DNA from: a virus
Reading direction: 5' to 3' (one strand)
Virus record (IMG/VR): IMGVR_UViG_3300043499_000194
Span: 1 to 29,204 of that record
Length of the DNA: 29,204 nt
Position 1 is the first letter of the stretch. Each line of letters opens with the position of its first letter. Of this stretch, positions 18,301 to 24,534 are shown piece by piece. The notes below the pieces were generated by a model. It searched no databases and had not been told where the DNA came from. It saw nothing but the letters and a program-made list of their open reading frames with translations. The position numbers and the translations under genes are program-made.

Positions 18301-19659
18301 TCCGGCGCTGCCTCCGTCGAGCCGGTGATGAAGAAGGTGCTCGCCGACGGATGGTCACCGATCTTCAAGGAGCTGGCGCAGGGCAGCGACGCCGTCGTCG
18401 CGGCGAACGATCTGGCCACCGCGCTGACCAACCTCACCGCCGGGCTGCGCAAGCCCGAGACGTGGGGCCTGATCGACGACTACACCCGCTTCTTCAAGAC
18501 GTACGCCACCGCCACGCCCGGCTTCCACGTCCGCAACATGCTGTCGGGCGTGTTCATGAACCTCGTCGACAACGTGCGCGTGCGTGAGATGCGCCGGGCC
18601 CCAGGGATCTGGCGCGACTTCACCCGCAACCCCACCGAGTACATGGCCGGGCTCGCTCCCGACTCCGACATCCGACGCGCCCTGATGGTGGTGTTCGGCT
18701 CGGGCGCCAGCGGTGTGTTCCATGACGTCGGCGGGCGCACCGAGGGACTGGTCGGGACCAAGGCGGGCAAGCGCGTGATGGACAACTTCCTCACCCGCTG
18801 GAACCAGCGCATGGGTTCACGCGTCGAAGGGACGCTGCGCCTGTCGATGGCGCTCGACTCGATGACCAAGGGCCAGTCGGTCGGTGCTGCGCTCGACCGC
18901 GTCACCCGCTACCACTTCGACTACACCCGGCTGTCGTCGCTCGATCGCCAGGCCCGCAGGCTGATCCCGTTCTGGACCTTCATGTCGCGCAACCTGCCGC
19001 TGCAGATCGAGTCGATGTGGCTGCGCCCCCGCACCTACCTGCAGTACCAGAGCTTCGTGCGCAACTTCGGGGAGGCCGCTGATCCTCTCACTCCCGAGTA
19101 CTGGCTGAGCCAGGGCGCCTTCACGATGGACCAGGACGCCGAAGGGTCCAACGCCCCGTGGTACCTGGCCCCCGACCTACCGCACCTGCGTGTCGCCGAG
19201 ACGGTCGACGCCATCGCCAACCGCGATGTGGGCAAGGCGATCGGCGCCAACATCAACCCGCTGATCATGGCCCCGGCCGAGGCCTTCGGGTTCCACCGCA
19301 AGATCTACACCGGCCAGGAGGTCAACCAGGAGTACAACGAGCCGTCGACGGTGATGAAGGGGCTGCTGCCGTTGTTCGCCCTGCTCGGTGGCACCCAGCG
19401 CGGTGGCACGTCCGGCGACGTGCTGCTCGATGACCGCTACGCCCACGTCGCGCGCTCGCTGCTGCCGATGCTCAACCTCGCCGAGCGCCTCACCGACACG
19501 AGCGGCACGCGTGAGGGACGCACCGACGAGACCGTGTTGCGCACGCTCGGCGCACCCGTGTATCAGCTCACCGACACGCTGCGGTCCGGCACGCGACGCA
19601 GCGCTAACTACGATCGCCGCGACGCCGCTCGCAGCCAAGCCGACCTCGCGAGGAAGTGA
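9328..19659 (+). CDS. Giant 3443-residue virion protein (putative ejected internal protein)
   Basis: ATG 9328 overlaps the preceding TGA by one base; the frame runs uninterrupted for 10.3 kb. Residues 1-120 are Gly/Ala/Gln-rich and likely disordered. Residues about 125-210 contain amphipathic or hydrophobic stretches (GLGFIGDVALDPLTYVAGAG), and near 420 there is GIHYVPHYYTDQGKEFL. The central part, roughly 550-2980, is dominated by Arg/Glu/Ala-rich heptad-like helices. The C-terminal part, about 3040-3270, is distinct: ATPGFHVRNMLSGVFMNLVD, then YHFDYTRLSSLDRQARRLIP and FWTFMSRNLPLQIESMW. Similar 'F-Y--LS--DR---R-IPFWTF-RNLPLQ' segments occur near the C-terminus of very large phage proteins, including polyvalent ones. 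By position it is probably packaged in the head and ejected. I see no HExxH peptidase, lysozyme or polymerase motif. Confidence 0.85.
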   Translation: MANLQEVVNRRNPVTVYSPTRVLSGARANAGTARRVLSQRAAPAWASQSAQGPAPSLSLGGGGAPQAAMPNTAGAMGGGTNIEQMLARARQVTDTGQQDQGGGGGLGGFLGSVVNSAPGRVAMGALTALDYPRRIVASGVQEAADAFNGGDASWDDFVSQVHEGIGFGDILGSTGNIWLDRGLGFIGDVALDPLTYVAGAGVLANAGREGRAGLAARVLELGMGEDLSQRVGKLGIHALSDAERDVVRRGMIDAGGTLAKGADKIKDAGYYFRFPFTERPFRLPGSAIPDRLIGGTAARARMGIATSPLGGWLRHRNADEVMVQALDRLVAGKGPLSVGAAGEAYNWYQAFRLGMNMSQQEANAALKSMIDAHGIEGLRGMVDVAEREGGTAINGYFDRMAKVMEDMGINHGRVKPDVAGEGIHYVPHYYTDQGKEFLGKQTATSKAMAETFGAGHSLEDYSPSLMKRHFVGRSEPYKINGQDFNIRTGTIDEINAEFRRVTGEQYDLLETDFTKIAARYGASVGEDVGTMTAVQRLLKSKSGMLRSREDHEVLKELVDDAKTKLATENKKSELDEALNHIGHEIGVITEEISRRTHVATDALTPRLQGVIDELSSLGQDAQFRLTHALDTDSELARAAGVTSLGGQTNPYGQLRAALDAERARALDSINRLAAEHVSLQRNAQLQRSALLSELARTPTAAFALDAPRYFGDLQRYQQLSRQLAEAHRDADAMDSLQGLLIDAATKADRARGLAENDAFLTQFIPGPEGVAAQPTREIVGWAPAYQDPRMSTEAIYGRANTDRAKMLTDDYALANSEIQISPEFESVRREYETKLTDIRAQSQRVSEARLKVERAHQTAAPQLQGARQKIEGLEVVRAGKLLDLESLDGVSGVNEERLRLRNELREFDAGPLATARADYDELRAPLTQAKTDLEAQGQALARQQNQLLEIARRMDDEMYYSGARQPEAAVIQMQNVPARSMSPEEHARARALLDADTKAHAAAERNGRLARARAARTADTAELEQVDSQLRSMVEGWTAPDSGRTYQSTLVDEDGNIVLRDTNERANYEEALNRDEAQRNFDYAQNELDARRAELHAGDVDETFEGGAREELMARIHQLEAKVETFADQRDQLNARIARRQRQGAFYPDVEGTQNRIARAYALADRKARLAKRIRRATSITERVDPGYRSRSLRIAAITEDLAEYDASVVAERTVTAANIQRESAAAAARTAAETNLARPHIFEAETRRIADREARQLGRRSSLVGFIPEWGEVAPLDVDSMGLRAFTPEERLQWEHARALVSEAENFPGGRRNDIVKAAQARIDELRPKIGYGEGAYDYNITQTDYGDLRQAADEIDASRRAFSATPEERKLIDAPINLRGQGGDTSIARRGRRARRMARWIDKRVLPELEQRGAIGPGSELLGRADVAAHYRGLMAKLQGALNMKGREATMFSIAAVEQASADLNRLSEIMLRYRRALESGLEPSPSLGAFITERVYKRETDALVKEIAEGDRRLAARATSGRTAKARAKLAASLAAEDKALPERLSGDMISAEEAAEIRHLAKEAAYKDAIKRDRAVIDEIEQRRAIGDFSSDDKATRTRARNRIARNTRELTRHQALPIHTGLVSDVVDNVAATIDNAIVELDNSVSGLNDVRSTMGSASRINEKLNSLRAQHAQTEGWVASYSAGNDRLAAAIKRAEANGETVVRYRPTQADDFMMTIEQAEAALESGSVPEYLHEQIRQAIAKAKRSRRMPSGPVMTVRVGEKEELRTQISRLLAMRRGPGIDQGQTLELERATERLSKIEKFEQAFPDAVEDVNPETGVRKLRSRRSLRRDVQESEVTRFASEQGVSPRDVISSKVFRTAGPAGMETMPLEDARAMWTANTKSIAERRASLDTYTEHIAVLDGTANDDIAITRAILDDQAAEQLPNPDDLERTIAEIQNRAGAETRALDPNEQVSMSDLGAAIRGETEIEVAPGRELTKEEQLSIQTLQERANAIRKYGQMTPEQLAGAQAKLDEKLRNVERYRNEMGDRFDMADAAIDDGQRYFEDLVAGRRNPTTRDVELMRNLLGAEGGEYAATMLHKLNDLLGLSYSPTRKDLDFLTRKLGRQLPPLPAGGSRTLLMSRYDPSPEDLRRLWEDLRDIPAVLLDETQAQQRVQWMQGVDALINPKVPDAPRTLNPDELGSVFAELEMYFKGTQVLESMKRRVHELADEGLMVTDQDLRGTIGQALVKSAQVHRDDGIQNVLNMLTYLGISFPANTPGFSGKLQALGYSMSRQDFNEATLRSFVEKRMGELGLPIDSTLTHLQTQRKIRLQRLRNMRVGLAGTVRNMPPGLDPRQLFEEIGRSGENSISHFDAELARFKEIQVPRLSDEAIETPGAFEAPAHLAEIVAEREARLTEQIDEARAAGDMAKVDELSALREQLDGRNLVDPEDEPALTGELDRGQPGPATGAPDYERQVADAEGEVADARKQRDQASAQLAAARTASEGGPNPNALRNPDTPEGLLSAAEIISRNQEITRLAGTMPQDQYDKLVHDWEVEVGQKIWRGEPPESIDAARDALSEEGGFGDQALEAAQSKLNQAELALSEAESKVVRLRRDGAATLSAPETPAEPLGQVDQVARDTDPDEALTFDQADAEYRNALSTVEGSEDPQEAAHAAARARKMADLRARLWPAREAELKGQRNQLILEHLGRVPVEDRTVIPKDTVTWEWTQVVTKGVPNQRMIRRSLGTGRANRIVADVTGLASTAGGPFRRDTLPTAAARIGERMAPAEEVRQTMLEAARTADVERAEIEGTLAAYDGRDPRAELARLARERAEAKAAIARLPGEEIAERRTAELNEQLAVNQADAQDTAATINDALLARSAELTEAQQRYTENLATVNRDLAETRTRIANYRAAAEARTSEANKMRATLEYQGISHADLTSHLSDLRELNASRAALPDPADQADIDMIAALLDNAAEQSASLTQLEGRKVDFTQQLADFKSGAASVEPVMKKVLADGWSPIFKELAQGSDAVVAANDLATALTNLTAGLRKPETWGLIDDYTRFFKTYATATPGFHVRNMLSGVFMNLVDNVRVREMRRAPGIWRDFTRNPTEYMAGLAPDSDIRRALMVVFGSGASGVFHDVGGRTEGLVGTKAGKRVMDNFLTRWNQRMGSRVEGTLRLSMALDSMTKGQSVGAALDRVTRYHFDYTRLSSLDRQARRLIPFWTFMSRNLPLQIESMWLRPRTYLQYQSFVRNFGEAADPLTPEYWLSQGAFTMDQDAEGSNAPWYLAPDLPHLRVAETVDAIANRDVGKAIGANINPLIMAPAEAFGFHRKIYTGQEVNQEYNEPSTVMKGLLPLFALLGGTQRGGTSGDVLLDDRYAHVARSLLPMLNLAERLTDTSGTREGRTDETVLRTLGAPVYQLTDTLRSGTRRSANYDRRDAARSQADLARK

Positions 19660-19661
19660 CG

Positions 19662-22178
19662 ATGGCCACCCCTACAACGTCTATTGATGCCCTGCCTTCG
19701 AGGGGCACGCCCGACGGCGATGACCTCGTCATCATCCAGGACTCGGGTGTCACCAAGAAGGCGACGGTCGCGGCGCTGATGACGCTGGCGGTTGGCACGC
19801 CAGGCCCGGTGGGTCCCGCCGGTCCGCCAGGCCTGGTGGTGCAAGGGCTGCTGTCGGGCACGGACACGCCGCTGCCCGCTGGCCCCTCGGTCGGGGACCT
19901 GTGGATCGTGGGCACCCCGGTGCCCGATGCCGCGCCAGACTATGGCACCGGCACGGGTGGAGGCGGGGGTACCGGGACCGCCCCCGGTGCCCCCATCTCC
20001 GTGGTGGTGGTGCCCGGCGACACCGAGGCCACGGTGTTCTGGGCTGCGCCGGGCGCCGACGGTGGCTCGCCGATCACCGGCTACGACGTGCAGCGCTCGC
20101 TGACCACTGACCCCACCGACTTCGTCACGGTGGCCTCGGTCGGCCCGGCGGTGCTGTCGAACAAGTCGGTCGGCTTGACCAACGGCACCTCGTACTACTT
20201 CCGCATCATCGCCATCAACGTCAACGGCGGCGGGCTGCCCTCGTCGGTGGCGAGCGGCATCCCCGTGCCGGGCAGCCCGACGGTCGACGACCCGGCGTGG
20301 CAGGCGGTGTTCGACACCAACAACCTGGCCACGATCGAGTCGTGGTACGTCGCCAACACCGGTCACCTCGCCGAGAGCTTCAACCCCCTCGATCTGTGGA
20401 CCGTGGGCGGCGACCCGCTGGCGCAGGTGATGATCGACGACGCCTGGCTCGCGGCCAACGAGGCCGCGGACCGGGTCGTCGACGACGGCGGCGGACACTG
20501 GACAGTGACCGGGCTGCACTGTCGCACTCTCGGCGTCAAGCGATCGAACGTCACCTGCCTGCACTGCTTCGTCGACCGCAAGGGCCTGGCCAACTGGAAC
20601 GGCGTGACGCTGCACGACCCGATCACCGGCTCGGCCAACAGCGTCACCAACACCAACGTCAAGATGCGCTACTGCACGGTCAAGGGCGGCAGCTCGTGGA
20701 AGGTGACGAACAAGGCGCTCACCTCCAACGTCGCCACGCTGACCATCGGCACGCACAACATCACCGTCGGCATGCAGATCGAGCCGCGCCTCAACCCGCC
20801 CGACGCAGCGTTCCACCCGGTCCCCGCCGACGGCACTCGCTTCACCGTCACCGCTGTCACCGGCACCACCGTCAGCTATGCACGCACCCACGCCAACGTG
20901 GCCTCGACGGCGACGCAGGGGCGCCTGTCGATCAGCGGCCCGACTGACTTCGGTGACGTCCAGGGCCACGACCCCGCGACCACGGTGGCCGACCAGCTGA
21001 TCTGGGAGTACTGCGACTGCTCGGAGTTCCGCGCCGGGTTCCTGTCGGTGCACGGTGTCACCGCTCGCTACAACTACGTGCACGACCTCGACTTCTACGG
21101 CGCCGACCCGCACAACACCTCGGGCTCCATCCGCGGCCAGCACTGCACGTTCCAGCGCAACTGCCTGATCGACGGCACCTCGTCGTGCGTGTCGCTCTAC
21201 GCCGACACCACCCCGTACACCAACTTCGCCGTGATCGAGAACACCTTCTCGGTCGACCCCGAGTGGGCGGTCTACGAGATCAACTTCCCCAACCGCGCGC
21301 CCGGCTTCTACAACGTGCTCTCGCCCGGCTACAGCCGCATCCTCCGTGGCAACAAGTTCGAGCGCGGGACGGCCTCTGATCTGCAGTACTTCTCGGAGGT
21401 GTCGGGCAACAAGAAGCTGGGCTCGGGCGAGGACCTGTTCGGTGACGGCACCCCGGTCGGCGATCGCCTGACCGGCATCCCCTGTACCCTCACCGGGTTC
21501 TCGTCGGGCTTCCCCGGCTACGCCGCCAACATCGACCAGATCCGCACCTGGCCGTTCGTGCCTGACTCGGGCTCGATGCTGCTGATGCTGCACGCCGTGC
21601 GCAACGGGGGCCACACGACCGTGCCCTCGCGCACGGTGGTGGACTCGAGCGGTCAGACGTGGTCGCTGGTCCCCGGCGCCATCCGCTCCGAGGTGGGCGA
21701 CTCGGGCGACACCACGCACCCGCTCAGCGCCGCGGTGTACACGCTCGACACCAGCGTGGTCAGCGACTGGCGCACGGTCAACGTCGACGCCTTCGCCGGG
21801 AGCGAGGCCGGGCCGCAGTCGATGTACGTGTTCGAGATCCCCGGTTTCGTCGGCAAGACGCTGGCCAAGGCAGCTGTGGTCAGCGGCAACCACTCGACCA
21901 GCTTCGGCGTCCCGATCGACACCCTCGCTTCGGGCAACCTCGCTTCGGCTGCTACCCCCGGCCACTACGTCTGCGCCTTCTTCGCCACCCAGCACGACGG
22001 TGCACCGGGCGGCGTCACCGCCCCGGCTGGGTGGCACCTGCTCGGCAACATGCCCGACAACATCGTGACCACCGGAATGCTCTGGCGCAACGACTTCAAC
22101 GGCACCAACGTCACCATCACCGACCTCGGTGCCAGCGTGAGCTCTGCCGTCATGATCCTGTGCGAGTTCACCCCGTGA
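19662..22178 (+). CDS. Composite tailspike: FN3 plus beta-helix
   Basis: An 838-residue protein. I choose ATG 19662, with AGGAAG at 19651-19656, over the in-frame GTG at 19656, which would itself fall in the ribosome site. Residues 1-45 ([20 protein letters not shown], then [13 protein letters not shown]) are a typical tail-attachment start. A short collagen-like stretch ([13 protein letters not shown]) is followed by a Gly-rich linker and a fibronectin type III domain at about 108-204 (ending in [18 protein letters not shown] and [11 protein letters not shown]). About 260-590 is a right-handed beta-helix-like region of Asn/Gly/Thr/Cys-rich short strands ([25 protein letters not shown]). About 600-838 resembles a beta-sandwich with [16 protein letters not shown]. 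It probably binds or depolymerises surface polysaccharide. No catalytic residues can be assigned. Confidence 0.82.
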   Translation: MATPTTSIDALPSRGTPDGDDLVIIQDSGVTKKATVAALMTLAVGTPGPVGPAGPPGLVVQGLLSGTDTPLPAGPSVGDLWIVGTPVPDAAPDYGTGTGGGGGTGTAPGAPISVVVVPGDTEATVFWAAPGADGGSPITGYDVQRSLTTDPTDFVTVASVGPAVLSNKSVGLTNGTSYYFRIIAINVNGGGLPSSVASGIPVPGSPTVDDPAWQAVFDTNNLATIESWYVANTGHLAESFNPLDLWTVGGDPLAQVMIDDAWLAANEAADRVVDDGGGHWTVTGLHCRTLGVKRSNVTCLHCFVDRKGLANWNGVTLHDPITGSANSVTNTNVKMRYCTVKGGSSWKVTNKALTSNVATLTIGTHNITVGMQIEPRLNPPDAAFHPVPADGTRFTVTAVTGTTVSYARTHANVASTATQGRLSISGPTDFGDVQGHDPATTVADQLIWEYCDCSEFRAGFLSVHGVTARYNYVHDLDFYGADPHNTSGSIRGQHCTFQRNCLIDGTSSCVSLYADTTPYTNFAVIENTFSVDPEWAVYEINFPNRAPGFYNVLSPGYSRILRGNKFERGTASDLQYFSEVSGNKKLGSGEDLFGDGTPVGDRLTGIPCTLTGFSSGFPGYAANIDQIRTWPFVPDSGSMLLMLHAVRNGGHTTVPSRTVVDSSGQTWSLVPGAIRSEVGDSGDTTHPLSAAVYTLDTSVVSDWRTVNVDAFAGSEAGPQSMYVFEIPGFVGKTLAKAAVVSGNHSTSFGVPIDTLASGNLASAATPGHYVCAFFATQHDGAPGGVTAPAGWHLLGNMPDNIVTTGMLWRNDFNGTNVTITDLGASVSSAVMILCEFTP

Positions 22179-22188
22179 GGAGTTCACG

Positions 22189-23172
22189 ATGACCGTTGCG
22201 GCGCCCGGCGACGGGCTGATCTTCACCGAGGATGGCGAGTGGGTCAACATCGGCCCGATCGTGGGGGCACCGGGACCCGAGGGTCCCATCGGTCCGCCGG
22301 GGCCCGTGGGGGACCCCGGCGGACCGCCCGGTCCCCCCGGTGCAACAGGCCCAGCGGGCCCGACAGGACCGGCGGGTTCGACAGGGCCAGCGGGACCGAC
22401 TGGTCCAGCGGGAGCACCCGGTGCAACCGGGCCCACTGGACCAGCCGGGGCTGACGGCACCGGGCTGACCGACGGCGACAAGGGTGACATTGTCGTGTCC
22501 TCCGGGGGCACGGTGTTCATGCTCGACTCGGGCGTGGTCACCGCGGCAGCCAAGACGGTGCTCGACGACACCACCACCGCAGCGATGCTCACCACCCTCG
22601 GCGCGCTGGCCAAGGCGGGCGGCACGATGCTCGGTGACCTCGTCATCGACGACTCGGTGGCCAAGATCACCGCGGGCGCGGGTGGGAACCTGCGCCTCAA
22701 CGCGCCGACCGGTCAGAACGTCCGGTTGCAGATCAACAACGCGACGCGCCTAGCGGTGAACGACACCACAGCGGTGTTCAGCACGTCGGTGTTCCTCAAC
22801 AACGACCCGGCGTCGGGCACCGAGGCCGCGACCAAGCAGTACGTCGACAACACCGCGGCGCCGCTCAACCAGACGCTCAACGCGCAGACCGGCACCACGT
22901 ACACCTTCGTGCTCGGCGACAACGGCAAGTTGGTCACCGGCAACAACGGCTCAGCGATCACCTTCACCGTCCCGCCGAACAGCTCGGTCGCCTTCCCCGT
23001 CGGCGCGCGCATCGACATCGCTGGCATCGGCGTCGGCATCATCACGGTGGCTCAGGGTTCGGGTGTCACGGTCAACGCCACGCCCTCGCTGGCACTGCGC
23101 GCGCGCTACTCGGGCGCCACGCTGGTCAAGCTGGCCACCGATACATGGCTGCTGGTGGGAGACCTTGCGTAG
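22189..23172 (+). CDS. Collagen-like tail fibre protein
   Basis: A 327-residue protein with TGAGGAG (22176-22182) serving as both the previous stop and its ribosome site. After a short head ([20 protein letters not shown]), residues about 26-90 are Gly-X-Y collagen repeats, mostly GPA/GPT/GAP, with one extra Pro breaking the phase near residue 47. Then comes a trimeric-fibre-like part with alternating strands and the motif ATKQYVDN (about residue 214-221), shared with the collar fibre. The C-terminal part ([20 protein letters not shown], then [20 protein letters not shown]) resembles knob domains of tail fibres. Such proteins form long trimeric stalks. The stop at 23170-23172 lies just inside the next frame. 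Confidence 0.85.
   Translation: MTVAAPGDGLIFTEDGEWVNIGPIVGAPGPEGPIGPPGPVGDPGGPPGPPGATGPAGPTGPAGSTGPAGPTGPAGAPGATGPTGPAGADGTGLTDGDKGDIVVSSGGTVFMLDSGVVTAAAKTVLDDTTTAAMLTTLGALAKAGGTMLGDLVIDDSVAKITAGAGGNLRLNAPTGQNVRLQINNATRLAVNDTTAVFSTSVFLNNDPASGTEAATKQYVDNTAAPLNQTLNAQTGTTYTFVLGDNGKLVTGNNGSAITFTVPPNSSVAFPVGARIDIAGIGVGIITVAQGSGVTVNATPSLALRARYSGATLVKLATDTWLLVGDLA
22264..22458 (+). repeat. Collagen-like Gly-X-Y repeat
   Basis: About 21 Gly-X-Y triplets at the N-terminal side of the fibre, with mostly Pro/Ala/Thr in X and Y and one phase break. Third-base changes between units show the repeat is maintained at protein level. Confidence 0.9.
22828..22851 (+). repeat. Sequence shared with collar fibre gene (also 4728-4751)
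   Basis: The 24 bases encoding ATKQYVDN are identical to 4728-4751 in the collar fibre gene 18 kb away. Extending by five bases to the left adds only one mismatch. TKQYVDN-type motifs are common in tail fibres, but identical codons suggest recent exchange or co-maintenance. Confidence 0.85.
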
Positions 23173-23854
23173 CTCGCTTGGTCTGGCTGCCTCGAGTCAC
23201 CACGTCGGCGCGCCCGCGAGCGGCGCGGCGGCTGCGTTCGGGAGCGGGAAGAAGTACACGCGCTCGGCGTCGGGCCTCAACCTCGCCTCGACCAGCATCA
23301 CCTGGTGTGCGTGGGCGCGGATGGACACCGCCGCCAGCTACGCGATGGTGCTGGCCTCGGATGATGCGAGCAGCCACTACTGCCAGTTCGGGGTCAACAG
23401 TGGCGGCATCAACTTCTTCGTCTCGAACTTCGGGGCGAGCGCCTTCAACTTCACCGTCGGTACCTGGGCCTTCGTTGCTGCCACCATCGACCGCACCGGC
23501 TCGGAGTCGTGGGTGTACTACGCCGACGCACCGGCCACCACGCTGACGCGCGAGTTCGCCTTCGGCAACCCGAGCTCACACCTGCTCGACGGCAACACCT
23601 TCACCATCGGTGGCGATGGCTTCGGTGATCCGTGGGCAGGCTCCATCGCCGCGGTCAAGGTGTGGAACGCCGTGCTGACACAGGCCGAGCTCACCACCGA
23701 GGCAGCGAAGTACGCGCCGCAGCGCAGCGCCAACCTGTGGGCTGCCTACAAGTTCGACACCGGGCCGCAGACCACCGATGACTCGAGCAACGGTCGCACC
23801 TTGACAGCAGTGGGTACACCCACGCTCGACAGCAGTGGTCCACCGATCACCTGA
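23165..23854 (+). CDS. LamG/concanavalin-like lectin protein (start uncertain)
   Basis: The coding part starts around 23165 and is 229 residues if TTG 23165 is the start. Codons upstream of it in this frame (from 23063) lie inside the fibre gene and are out-of-frame shadow. TTG is unusual, with GGGAG at 23157-23161 only three bases before it, so the start is poorly supported. The sequence fits a LamG/concanavalin-A-like lectin jellyroll: [20 protein letters not shown], then [60 protein letters not shown]. Such domains bind host or mucin glycans. Because it overlaps the fibre stop, coupled reinitiation or a +1 frameshift fusing it to the fibre is also possible. An internal ATG at 23320 would delete part of the jellyroll and is unlikely. 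Confidence 0.75.
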   Translation: MRSSLGLAASSHHVGAPASGAAAAFGSGKKYTRSASGLNLASTSITWCAWARMDTAASYAMVLASDDASSHYCQFGVNSGGINFFVSNFGASAFNFTVGTWAFVAATIDRTGSESWVYYADAPATTLTREFAFGNPSSHLLDGNTFTIGGDGFGDPWAGSIAAVKVWNAVLTQAELTTEAAKYAPQRSANLWAAYKFDTGPQTTDDSSNGRTLTAVGTPTLDSSGPPIT

Positions 23855-23871
23855 CACAGGAGGAAAGAGAA

Positions 23872-24246
23872 ATGGCCAAGGACACCGAGACCGCCAAGCC
23901 CGGTTCATCGACGGGCACGGAGGTCGAGATCGAGGCACCGACCGATATGTTCGGCAAGCCGGTCGACCAACAGCTCGATCGCTTCCCCGAGGGATCAGCG
24001 GCTCGCGCGGGCAAGGCCACGCTGCCGTCAGGTCAGGGTGGTGCCTCGCCGCACGACGGCATCAGCTACCAGGACCAGTGGCCCGCCAACCCCGAGCCGT
24101 CCGAGACGGCCAAGGCGTGGGGCGAGAAGGTCGACGAGCTCGGCCAGATCGGCGCAGCCTCCGAGGCTGTCGGCGATGCAGCCAAGACGACCAGCGGTGA
24201 CAAGCCCAACAAGGGCACCGAGACCGCCACGTCGAAGACCCCGTGA
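23872..24246 (+). CDS. Small hydrophilic protein of unknown function
   Basis: A 124-residue protein with AGGAGG at 23858-23863 and ATG 23872. It is highly charged and disordered, rich in Lys, Glu, Asp, Gly, Ser and Thr (MAKDTETAKPGSSTGTEVE). It has a central segment DMFGKPVDQQLDRFPEG and a C-terminal helix-like segment (AKAWGEKVDELGQIGAASEA). No membrane segment or Cys is present. It sits at the junction between fibre genes and the lysis module and overlaps the next start by one base. I do not recognise a family. It may be a structural accessory or may assist lysis, but the sequence supports neither. Confidence 0.7.
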   Translation: MAKDTETAKPGSSTGTEVEIEAPTDMFGKPVDQQLDRFPEGSAARAGKATLPSGQGGASPHDGISYQDQWPANPEPSETAKAWGEKVDELGQIGAASEAVGDAAKTTSGDKPNKGTETATSKTP

Positions 24247-24428
24247 TGCTTGCCGACATCGCCACCGGCAACACGGGGTTCGCCGATGTGATGTTCCTCG
24301 TCGCCTTCGTGCTGTTCGTGATGGCCGCAGTGGCCGAGCTGATGGTGCGACCGGCGGCGTCGCCGTGGTGGCGACTGGTCGTAGCAGCAGGACTGGCTTG
24401 CATGGCGCTCGCCTGGCTGTTCTTGTAA
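24246..24428 (+). CDS. Small two-helix membrane protein (candidate holin)
   Basis: A 60-residue protein if started at ATG 24246, overlapping the previous TGA; GTG 24243 would add one residue. Two hydrophobic helices fill most of it: residues about 12-34 (ADVMFLVAFVLFVMAAVAEL) and about 42-60 (WWRLVVAAGLACMALAWLFL), separated by a short basic/Pro turn. Such small two-helix proteins next to an endolysin are typical of class II-like holins, which open the membrane at a timed moment. The endolysin starts about 100 bases downstream. The holin call is inference from size, topology and position. Confidence 0.7.
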   Translation: MLADIATGNTGFADVMFLVAFVLFVMAAVAELMVRPAASPWWRLVVAAGLACMALAWLFL

Positions 24429-24438
24429 GGAGGTGAGC

Positions 24439-24534
24439 ATGAGCGACGAAACCCCCGACTCGGAGGTATCCGATCCGGTCGACCCGGACGAGGCCCCCGA
24501 TGACGACGTGACCGATCCGGTCGACGATGACTGA
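24439..24534 (+). CDS. Tiny acidic protein (31 residues)
   Basis: TAAGGAGGTGA spans the stop of the preceding gene and gives a near-perfect Shine-Dalgarno (AAGGAGG at 24427-24433, five bases before ATG 24439), the best in the window. The peptide is strongly acidic (MSDETPDSEVSDPVDPDEAP and a second SDP/TDPVD unit), with no basic residue and no membrane segment. Its stop overlaps the endolysin ATG by eight bases, so translating it would deliver ribosomes to the endolysin start. It may be a leader peptide for endolysin translation or a small regulator. A chance ORF is unlikely because of the ribosome site. Confidence 0.65.
   Translation: MSDETPDSEVSDPVDPDEAPDDDVTDPVDDD

Noticed and set aside
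9328-19659. N4-like virion RNA polymerase or tape-measure protein
   Set aside because: Size alone matches N4, but I saw no polymerase motif. The tape-measure reading is disfavoured because no tail-tube or tail-assembly chaperone genes are in the window.
19608-22700. 1030-residue open frame on the minus strand across tailspike and collagen-like genes
   Set aside because: Its collagen-like appearance mirrors the Gly-Pro codons of the sense gene, and it spans gene boundaries of the plus strand. It is a shadow of composition.
23320-23854. ATG 23320 as the start of the LamG protein
   Set aside because: It would remove the first strands of the jellyroll, which are clearly coding in the same frame upstream.
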